Assembly: GCA_035542775.1 (NCBI GenBank)
Contig: DATKKX010000297.1
Location: forward strand, 1-6,138
DNA length: 6,138 bases
Source: DATKKX01 sp035542775
Lineage (GTDB): Bacteria; Planctomycetota; Phycisphaerae; UBA1845; UTPLA1
Direction of reading: 5' to 3'
Of the stretch, positions 1 to 6,138 are shown piece after piece; position 1 is the stretch's first letter, and every line of letters begins with the position of its first letter. Position numbers and translations under genes: made by a program. Under the pieces are notes generated by a model. That model was not told where the DNA came from, searched no databases, and worked only from the letters and a program-made list of their open reading frames with translations.

Positions 1-85
1 GCCGTGTGAGATTGCCGGCTCTTCCGCTTACGTCCTCACAGTGGGATCAACAGTTGGTGCGAGTAATTCATGATACATCACATCT

Positions 86-90
86 GGAGG
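86..90 (+). promoter_or_regulatory. Ribosome binding site deciding the start of the beta-helix-type gene
   Basis: The bases GGAGG lie 8 nt upstream of an ATG at 99-101. The spacing is ideal, and the protein read from that ATG begins directly with a signal peptide. This favours ATG 99 over an in-frame GTG at position 6, which would add 31 residues of non-signal-like sequence. Confidence 0.65.
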
Positions 91-114
91 ACCTTCAAAT
101 GGATGCCGGCATTG

Positions 115-1690
<1,576 letters not shown>

Positions 1691-1704
<14 letters not shown>

Positions 1705-2266
1705 CGACCAGCTCTTTCATCCGGGCAGCCACCCGCTCCGTCAGGCGCCACTTGATGGTGTAGAGGTTGTTCGGCTGCAGGCCCAGGGCAGCGCTGACCT
1801 CCTCGACGGACTTCTGTTCCATCACCAGTTGCCAGAAGGCCTGAAAAGTCCGTTCCTCCACTTCCCCGGAAATCTCGCGCAGACAATGGGCCAGGTGCTC
1901 CTCCATCCAGATCTGCTCGAAGGCCTCATCCGGCGAAGGGCCGCCGTCCGGCTGGGCGCTGAGATAACCGGTCCCCGCGGGCCACTCGTGGCGATCGCGA
2001 AGCAGATCACGAATGCGATTATTGACCAGCGTGCGAAGCCAACCCTTGAACCGCCCACGGGCCGGGTCGTAGCGGAAGTCTGAAATGTGGTCGAGCACTG
2101 CGACCATGCAGTGCTGCACGACATCCTCGACATCCTCTTCGCCCAGCCCCCAACGGCGCGCAAAACGCCGCAGCATGGGGCGATAAATCGCGTCGAACGT
2201 CCGCCAGGCGTTGGCGTCGGAGCGATCGGCAAGGCGGTACAAGAGGCTGGGACGTGTCGTGTCCAT
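1691..2266 (-). CDS. ECF-type RNA polymerase sigma factor
   Basis: A 191-residue protein with sigma-70 region 2 at about 20-90 and region 4 at about 135-186, joined by a short linker, with no regions 1 or 3; this is the size and layout of extracytoplasmic-function sigma factors. Region 2 shows AWRTFDAIYRPMLRRFARRW, then DVEDVVQ (45-51, core-polymerase-binding helix) and GRFKGWLRTLVNNRIRDLLR (71-90, -10 recognition). Region 4 has SVEEVSAALGLQPNNLYTIK (153-172), a helix-turn-helix for the -35 element. The N-terminus (TRPSLLYRLADRSDANAW) resembles the planctomycete ECF groups found next to, or fused with, Ser/Thr kinases. The ATG at 2266 is the first good start. A weak GAGAG lies 9 nt upstream, partly within a hairpin. 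The stop overlaps the downstream kinase ATG by 14 nt. Target promoters are unknown. Confidence 0.9.
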
Positions 2267-2270
2267 TGGC

Positions 2271-2292
2271 CGCGGCTCTCACTGCAGCCGCG
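2271..2292 (-). promoter_or_regulatory. Hairpin in the sigma factor leader, next to the start codon
   Basis: CGCGGCT (2271-2277) and AGCCGCG (2286-2292) are perfect inverted repeats, 7 bp, six of them G-C, with an 8-nt loop. In the sigma mRNA the stem ends 4 nt before the ATG and would enclose the only purine-rich Shine-Dalgarno-like bases. It could limit translation initiation, or as DNA serve as a dyad operator. Chance occurrence in GC-rich DNA is possible. Confidence 0.4.
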
Positions 2293-2581
2293 ATTCTACC
2301 CCTTCTTCATCGACTAGGCACGTCAAACCTGCCTCGCCACGGACCGCACACGGCGACTGCTCCAGTCCCTGTACGCACCAGACCAGGAATTCGCACACGA
2401 GCCGCGATAACTGAACGCGGTATTTCCCCGGTGAAGGTGGACTGGACGCTCGTACGGGCAATTGGCCCCTTCCTGCTGGTGATTCGCTACCGTGCATGTT
2501 AAATTTATCCCCACCGCGACCACTAATCCGCAAGCCGCAGGCCCGCGGGCGGGTTGGTCGCTTCGTTGCTCTTCAACATGC

Positions 2582-2586
2582 AGGGA
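2582..2586 (+). promoter_or_regulatory. Ribosome binding site selecting ATG 2596 for the GH116 gene
   Basis: AGGGA lies 9 nt before ATG 2596. The in-frame ATG at 2578 and TTG at 2554 have no comparable purine tract upstream. Starting at 2596 also puts a classical signal peptide at the very N-terminus. Confidence 0.55.
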
Positions 2587-2595
2587 TACCTGGTC

Positions 2596-5500
2596 ATGCG
2601 ACACATTCTCAGCAACATCGCCCCCGGCCTCTGTGCGATCACAGTCATACTCGCGGCCGGCTACGCCCAGGCAACACCGCCTGACCAGATCGGCCGACAC
2701 GACTACAACGGCGACTACACCGGCGAATACCTGGACCGGATTGCGTTTCCCATCGGCGGCATTGGCGCCGGAATGGTCTGCCTGGAAGGGACCGGCGCGA
2801 TCTCCCACGTCTCCGTTCGCCACCGGATGCAGTTCTTCAACGAGCCCTGCTCCTTCGCGGCGATCTGCGTCCGGCGATCGGGCGGCAATACCGCGAGGAT
2901 ACTGGAAGGACCCGTCCCGCGATGGAAGGTCTTCGGCGGGGCCGACTCCGGCAACGGCTCTGCCAACAAGACCTACGGCCTGCCTCGATTCCAGGAGGCG
3001 ACGTTCCTGGCACACTTCCCGTTCGCCTCGGTGACTCTGCACGATCCGGATATCCCGCTGGAAGTGGAACTGACCGGCTGGAGCCCGTTCCTGCCCGGAC
3101 AGGCCGACGACTCCAGCCTGCCGGTCGGGGCGTTGGAATACCGCTTCAAAAACACCGGGGCGGCGACGGTCGAGGCGGTCTTCTCGTACAACACCAAGAA
3201 CTTCATGGCCGAGGGCGGCAGCGAAGACGCCATCCTGCCCACCAACCACGGCTTCATCCTCTGGCAGGCCGGCGTCAAGAAGCATCCCGAGTATGAAGGC
3301 GGCTTCGCCGTGTTCGTCGCCGACGACACCGCCGTCGTGGATCACTGCTGGTTCAAGGGCGGCTGGTGGGACGCGGTCACGCTGGCCTGGCGGAACGTGC
3401 AGAAAGGAAAGCTGACCGCCAACCCCGCGCAGCCCAATAGCTGCCCAGGTGCATCCTTGTCTGTGCCGCTGGAATTGGCCCCGGGGCAGGAACGGACCAT
3501 CAGCGTGATGCTCGCCTGGTACGTTCCAGAGACGACACTCCGCCTGGGGCGCGATCCGGCTGGTCCGGCGTTTGGGCCCGCCGGGCCTTCGCACGGCACC
3601 GGCCCGCAGCAGCAGGAAGTGACCGGCTTCATCGGCCAAGGTCTGGTCAACACCTTCGATGCATCCGGCGACGGAGCGATCGGCACGCTCACTTCGCCGC
3701 AGTTCGAGCTGACCCAGCCCTACATCCAGTTCCTCATCGGCGGTGGCAATCACCCCGACACGACATGCGTCCAGTTGCTCGTGGGCGACAAGGTGGTCCA
3801 GACGGCCACCGGCAAGAACGATGAACGCTTGCGGTGGAAAACTTGGGATGTCTCCTCCTGGAAGGGCCAGCGTGCCCGGATCCGCATCCTCGATCAGGAA
3901 GGCGGAGCGTGGGGGCACATCAATGTCGATCAGATCGTGCTGACCAAGCGGCGCTGGCCCAACGCCGCCGAGCTGATGCGCAACAAGGCCGATTGGGGCA
4001 ACACCGTCACGGTCTTGAACGACTTCGAAGGCCCCGATTGGGGCGGATGGGTGGCCGAAGGTCCGGCTCCGCCGCCGACGACCAAGCCCGGAACTCCGGA
4101 ACATCACGTGCCCTGGTACGCCGGCCGGTTCAAGAGCATCGACGAGGTCGCCGCCTACTGGCGCGAGAACTACGACCGCCTCCGCCGCGAGTCGGTGCTG
4201 TTCCGCGACGCGTTCTACGACACCACCCTGCCGCCCGAGGTCGTCGAGGCGGTTGCGGCCAATCTGACGATCCTGAAGTCACCGACCGTGCTGCGTCAGA
4301 CCGACGGCCGTCTCTGGTGCTTCGAGGGATGCAGCGACAACGAAGGCTGCTGCCACGGCTCGTGCACGCACGTGTGGAACTACGCCCAGGCGGTCTGCCA
4401 CCTCTTCCCCGACCTGGAGCGATCGCTCCGCGAGACCGAGTTCCGCGATTGCCAGGACGAGCGTGGGCACCAGACCTTCCGGGCCTGCCTGCCGATCCGG
4501 CCCCCCGCCCACAACTTCCACGCTGCCTCCGACGGCCAGCTCGGCGGGATCATGAAGGTCTACCGCGAATGGCGCATCTCCGGCGACGGCGAGTGGCTCC
4601 GGGCGATGTGGCCGCAGGTCCGGCAGAGCCTCGATTACTGCATAAAGACCTGGGATCCCCGGCAGCACGGCGTCCTGGAAGAGCCGCACCACAACACCTA
4701 CGACATCGAGTACTGGGGGCCGGACGGCCATTGCTCCAGCTTCTATCTCGGGGCGCTGACCGCGGCGATCGAGATGGGCTCGTTTCTCGGCGAAGATACG
4801 GCCGCCTATCGCACGCTGCTCGATCGCGGGCGGGAGTTCCTCGAAGGCAAGCTCCACAACGGCGAGTACTTCTTCCAGATCGTCCAGACTGACGGGCTGA
4901 CCGCGAAATACAGGGCCCTGGACGAATCGGCCAACGGGCCGGGCTACGACCAGACCATCGCCACGCTGAACAAGCAGGGGCCGAAGTACCAATACGGCAC
5001 CGGCTGCCTGTCCGACGGCGTGCTCGGCTTCTGGATGGCCCGTGCCTGCGGCCTGGACCGGGAGATCGTCGACACGGCCAAGGTGCGGAGCAACCTGTCG
5101 GCGATACATCGTCATAACCTGCGCAGCGACCTCTCCGACCACGCCAATCCGCAGCGGCCCTCATATGCCGTCGGCCACGAAGGCGGACTGCTGTTGTGCA
5201 CGTGGCCTCGCGGCGGTGCCCCCGCTCTGCCGTTCGTGTACAGCGACGAGGTCTGGACCGGCATCGAATACCACGTCGCCTCGCACCTGATGATGGAAGG
5301 AATGGTCCCGCAGGGGCTGGAGATCGTCCGCATCTGCCGTGACCGCTACAACGGCCGGGTCCGCAACCCGTTCGACGAGTACGAGTGCGGGCACTGGTAC
5401 GCCCGGGCCTTGTCGAGCTACGCCCTGCTTCAGGGCCTGACCGGTGCCCGATACGATGCCGTCGAGAAGACGCTGTACATCGACTCGCGGGTCGGGGACA

Positions 5501-5649
5501 GCTTCCGCAGCTTCCTGTCGACGGCCACGGGCTACGGCACCGTAGGCCTGGTACGCGGCCGGCCGTTCCTCGACGTGAAGCACGGCCGGATCGAGGTGGT
5601 CAAAGTGATCGTCTCCGGCCGCCCAACCAAGTTGAAGATGACCGATTAG
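2596..5649 (+). CDS. Exported GH116 glycoside hydrolase (beta-glucosidase/glucosylceramidase-like, DUF608)
   Basis: A 1017-residue retaining glycosidase of the GBA2-like family GH116. A signal peptide ends near AGYAQA-TPP (residue 26), so it acts outside the cytoplasm. The GH116 N-terminal beta-sandwich covers about 36-318 (AFPIGGIGAGM, FNEPCSFAAICVR, WYVPETTLR). An extra domain sits at about 320-500. The (alpha/alpha)6 catalytic domain runs from WYAGRFKSIDEVAAYWRENY (507-526) to about 965. By recalled comparison with GBA2 and the Thermoanaerobacterium enzyme, Glu577 (WCFEG) is the probable nucleophile and Asp807 (GCLSDGVLGFW, cf. SDQCAGQW) the acid/base. SDEVWTG (883-889) is another active-site block. 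EEPHHNTYDIEYWGPDG (695-711) is strongly conserved. Characterised members cleave beta-glucosides, beta-xylosides or N-acetylglucosaminides, so substrate cannot be assigned. It is transcribed divergently from the sigma-kinase pair, with no co-directional partner close by. The family assignment is secure; the catalytic residues come from memory-based alignment. Confidence 0.92.
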   Translation: MRHILSNIAPGLCAITVILAAGYAQATPPDQIGRHDYNGDYTGEYLDRIAFPIGGIGAGMVCLEGTGAISHVSVRHRMQFFNEPCSFAAICVRRSGGNTARILEGPVPRWKVFGGADSGNGSANKTYGLPRFQEATFLAHFPFASVTLHDPDIPLEVELTGWSPFLPGQADDSSLPVGALEYRFKNTGAATVEAVFSYNTKNFMAEGGSEDAILPTNHGFILWQAGVKKHPEYEGGFAVFVADDTAVVDHCWFKGGWWDAVTLAWRNVQKGKLTANPAQPNSCPGASLSVPLELAPGQERTISVMLAWYVPETTLRLGRDPAGPAFGPAGPSHGTGPQQQEVTGFIGQGLVNTFDASGDGAIGTLTSPQFELTQPYIQFLIGGGNHPDTTCVQLLVGDKVVQTATGKNDERLRWKTWDVSSWKGQRARIRILDQEGGAWGHINVDQIVLTKRRWPNAAELMRNKADWGNTVTVLNDFEGPDWGGWVAEGPAPPPTTKPGTPEHHVPWYAGRFKSIDEVAAYWRENYDRLRRESVLFRDAFYDTTLPPEVVEAVAANLTILKSPTVLRQTDGRLWCFEGCSDNEGCCHGSCTHVWNYAQAVCHLFPDLERSLRETEFRDCQDERGHQTFRACLPIRPPAHNFHAASDGQLGGIMKVYREWRISGDGEWLRAMWPQVRQSLDYCIKTWDPRQHGVLEEPHHNTYDIEYWGPDGHCSSFYLGALTAAIEMGSFLGEDTAAYRTLLDRGREFLEGKLHNGEYFFQIVQTDGLTAKYRALDESANGPGYDQTIATLNKQGPKYQYGTGCLSDGVLGFWMARACGLDREIVDTAKVRSNLSAIHRHNLRSDLSDHANPQRPSYAVGHEGGLLLCTWPRGGAPALPFVYSDEVWTGIEYHVASHLMMEGMVPQGLEIVRICRDRYNGRVRNPFDEYECGHWYARALSSYALLQGLTGARYDAVEKTLYIDSRVGDSFRSFLSTATGYGTVGLVRGRPFLDVKHGRIEVVKVIVSGRPTKLKMTD
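3547..4110 (+). other. Inserted beta-sandwich domain within the GH116 enzyme, apparently permuted
   Basis: Residues about 318-505 have no counterpart in ordinary GH116 enzymes, where the VPET-like end of the N-terminal domain leads directly into the YAGRFKS helix. The insert contains AGPAFGPAGP (322-331), VTGFIGQGLVNTFDASGDGA (342-361), GTLTSP (363-368), YIQFLIGGGNHP (376-387), WKTWDVSSWKGQ (414-425) and WGHINVDQI (439-447). I recognise this series from jelly-roll modules attached to planctomycete and Bacteroidetes GH32 fructanases and other glycosidases. There the module starts with a DFE-x-x-DYG-x-W-x-x-x-G strand before AFG-x-GPA. Here that strand (NDFEGPDWGGWVAEGPA, 475-491) comes after the module. 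Its role is probably glycan binding or domain packing; this is inference. Confidence 0.6.
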
Positions 5650-5655
5650 ACAGTC

Positions 5656-5697
5656 CTGAGTCCTGTGTGCGGAGTGCTGAGTCCTGTGTGCGGAGTG
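5656..5697 (+). repeat. Two perfect 21-bp direct tandem repeats
   Basis: The unit CTGAGTCCTGTGTGCGGAGT plus a final G occurs at 5656-5676 and again at 5677-5697 without a mismatch. A degenerate continuation (CGGAACGCTGTGTGCC) follows. The array starts 6 nt after the GH116 stop codon. It may be a small intergenic minisatellite. Confidence 0.85.
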
Positions 5698-5710
5698 CGG
5701 AACGCTGTGT

Positions 5711-5764
5711 GCCACTGCTCTGTGAGCAGTGCGTTCCCGTGTGCCACCCGCTGAAGTGTGGCAC
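5711..5764. repeat. Paired palindromic GTGCCAC-type intergenic repeats
   Basis: CACTGCTC (5713-5720) and GAGCAGTG (5724-5731) form a perfect 8-bp stem with a 3-nt loop. GTGCCAC (5741-5747) and GTGGCAC (5758-5764) form a 7-bp stem with a 10-nt loop. GTGTGCCAC is also directly repeated (5707-5715, 5739-5747). From memory, planctomycete intergenic regions often hold GTGCCACTG...CAGTG palindromes, and this looks like a member. There is no T-tract, so neither is a standard terminator. Confidence 0.65.
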
Positions 5765-5793
5765 CGGCTAATCCTACAACGCTACCACGCCAA

Positions 5794-5816
5794 AGAGGCC
5801 GCTTCCAGCGGCTTTT
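5794..5816 (+). terminator. Terminator-like hairpin downstream of GH116
   Basis: GCCGCT (5798-5803), loop TCC, then AGCGGC (5807-5812) form a perfect 6-bp GC-rich stem followed by TTTT (5813-5816). The purines before it (AGAG, 5794-5797) can pair with the T-tract through A-U and G-U pairs. It lies about 150 nt after the GH116 stop, so it could end that transcript. It may equally be one of the repeat hairpins that follow. Confidence 0.45.
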
Positions 5817-5832
5817 CCGGAAGGGCTTCAGG

Positions 5833-5851
5833 CCAGCCGTTTTACGGCTGG
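5833..5851. repeat. Perfect 8-bp hairpin (CCAGCCGT / ACGGCTGG)
   Basis: CCAGCCGT (5833-5840), a TTT loop and ACGGCTGG (5844-5851) form a perfect stem, followed by TT. It shares its format (short GC stem, T-rich loop) with the hairpins on either side, suggesting a family of small palindromic elements. Confidence 0.6.
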
Positions 5852-5885
5852 TTAACGCCGACCAAGCCCTCCTTACTCGCGGATT

Positions 5886-5918
5886 GCGGGGCAGCCTGTT
5901 TCAACAGGCTTCTCCCGC
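5886..5918. repeat. Two-tier hairpin (AGCCTGT / ACAGGCT inside GCGGG / CCCGC)
   Basis: The inner stem AGCCTGT (5893-5899) pairs with ACAGGCT (5904-5910) around a TTCA loop. The outer stem GCGGG (5886-5890) pairs with CCCGC (5914-5918) across a small internal loop. It is the third compact hairpin within about 120 bases. Confidence 0.55.
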
Positions 5919-6074
5919 CGCCTTCAGGCCTTGTTGCGACCGGCTCTCAGATCGTCTTAGCGTTATAGTACTCATAGCCGGTGGCCTGAAAACAAATCGG
6001 CGCAGCCCCATGCCCCCGGCTTTGTGCGGCCATGCTTCAGGACCGTGCAACAACCGATGTTGGATCAAAACGGA

Positions 6075-6080
6075 AAGGAG
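6075..6080 (+). promoter_or_regulatory. Ribosome binding site of the gene at the right edge
   Basis: AAGGAG lies 6 nt before GTG 6087. It is the strongest Shine-Dalgarno match in the window and the main support for calling a start there. Confidence 0.6.
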
Positions 6081-6086
6081 CATCTC

Positions 6087-6138
6087 GTGAACACCAATCA
6101 GTTCGCGTTCTGTCGTCGCCTGTTGCAGGCGGTGATCA
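6087..6138 (+). CDS. Start of an unidentified gene, cut by the window edge
   Basis: A GTG start with an AAGGAG site at good spacing opens a frame that stays open to the last base. It gives MNTNQFAFCRRLLQAVI, 17 residues. The polar N-terminus with an Arg-Arg pair followed by LLQAVI could be the beginning of a signal peptide or membrane segment, but too little is visible to name a family. It runs in the same direction as the GH116 gene but is separated by 437 bases and a terminator-like hairpin, so it is probably a separate unit. Confidence 0.5.
   Translation, partial: MNTNQFAFCRRLLQAVI

Larger units (their letters stand above)
2267..2595. other. Divergent intergenic region between the sigma factor and GH116 genes
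   Basis: A stretch of 329 bases that should carry promoters for both the leftward sigma-kinase unit and the rightward GH116 gene. Visible contents are the hairpin at 2271-2292, an AT-rich patch (TGTTAAATTTAT, about 2497-2508) that stands out from the GC-rich surroundings and could be a -10 region for the GH116 gene, and the ribosome binding site at 2582-2586. I see no convincing -35 partner for the AT patch at 16-18 bp spacing. No small gene with a ribosome binding site was apparent. Confidence 0.45.
5650..6086. other. Non-coding, repeat- and hairpin-rich intergenic region
   Basis: These 437 bases separate the GH116 stop from the next start. The first 120 bases hold a 21-bp tandem repeat and GTGCCAC-type palindromes. 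The next 160 hold three compact hairpins. The remainder (about 5920-6086) contains a second copy of CTTCAGGCC (5922-5930; first copy 5826-5834) and a TATAGT hexamer (5964-5969) without a clear -35. Open frames crossing it lack ribosome binding sites and run through the repeats, so I do not call them as genes. Confidence 0.6.

Noticed and set aside
6..98. GTG at 6 as the start of the beta-helix-type gene
   Set aside because: It lies at the window edge with no visible ribosome binding site and would bury the signal peptide. GGAGG precedes ATG 99.
2402..2420. CCGCG / CGCGG inverted repeat in the divergent region
   Set aside because: A 5-bp GC-only stem with a 9-nt loop is expected by chance in DNA of this composition.
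2554..2595. Upstream TTG (2554) or ATG (2578) as the GH116 start
   Set aside because: Neither has a Shine-Dalgarno sequence. Both would place up to 14 residues ahead of the natural signal peptide. ATG 2596 has AGGGA at 9 nt.
2323..4107. 594-codon open frame on the - strand
   Set aside because: It lies antisense to the GH116 gene, has no recognisable domain and no ribosome binding site. Its composition is what a GC-rich gene's complementary strand produces. The + strand frame has clear family motifs throughout.
4279..5142. 287-codon open frame on the - strand
   Set aside because: Antisense shadow of the GH116 catalytic domain, which is strongly conserved here on the + strand.
5161..5715. 184-codon open frame on the - strand
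   Set aside because: Antisense to the GH116 C-terminus. Its N-terminal part is translated from the 21-bp tandem repeat, giving HSAHRTQ-like repetition.
5934..5969. Promoter for the gene at 6087 (TTGCGA ... TATAGT)
   Set aside because: The spacing between the two hexamers is about 24 bp, too long for a standard sigma-70 promoter, and no better -35 was found.
5729..6090. Two overlapping + strand open frames (79 and 110 codons) in the gap after GH116
   Set aside because: They read straight through several hairpins, lack a ribosome binding site and show no family pattern.

Overview
The window looks like a piece of a Planctomycetota genome, possibly a metagenome-derived contig. Three things suggest this: high GC with long spurious antisense frames; an ECF sigma factor overlapping a membrane Ser/Thr kinase that has an N-terminal zinc-finger-like motif, a typical planctomycete pairing; and a secreted 'IYVDATNGSD...' protein of the kind these genomes carry in many copies. 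The assignment rests on gene content and style, not on a marker gene.

Layout. (1) 1-360: the start of a secreted beta-helix-type protein on the + strand (ATG at 99, signal peptide). It breaks off after about 65-75 residues. (2) 115-1704, - strand: a membrane Ser/Thr protein kinase. Its C-terminus breaks off at the same place, about 310-330, so two truncated genes meet tail to tail. About 40 bases at the join (291-330) also resemble, in inverted orientation, a stretch inside the kinase gene itself (576-615). This is a recombination scar or an assembly chimera. (3) 1691-2266, - strand: an ECF-type sigma factor whose last 14 bases overlap the kinase start. The two form one transcription unit. 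(4) 2267-2595: a divergent intergenic region with a 7-bp-stem hairpin just before the sigma start. (5) 2596-5649, + strand: a large exported glycoside hydrolase of family GH116 (DUF608 catalytic region). It carries an extra beta-sandwich domain, with its parts in unusual order, inserted between the N-terminal domain and the catalytic barrel. (6) 5650-6086: a non-coding stretch with two 21-bp tandem repeats and at least five short hairpins, one of them terminator-like. (7) 6087 to the end: the first codons of another + strand gene with a good ribosome binding site.

How the genes may work together. The sigma factor and kinase very probably form one signalling module: the kinase's N-terminal HxxxCxxC motif resembles zinc-binding anti-sigma domains, so it may bind the sigma factor and release it on phosphorylation. 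Whether this module controls the divergent GH116 gene cannot be told from sequence. GH116 enzymes cleave beta-glucosides, beta-xylosides or related glycosides. The signal peptide puts this one outside the cytoplasm, where it would fit polysaccharide or glycoconjugate degradation.

The most noteworthy points are the double-truncation junction near 290-330, the apparently permuted domain inside the GH116 enzyme, and the run of small hairpins downstream of it. I saw no tRNA, rRNA, CRISPR array or transposase.
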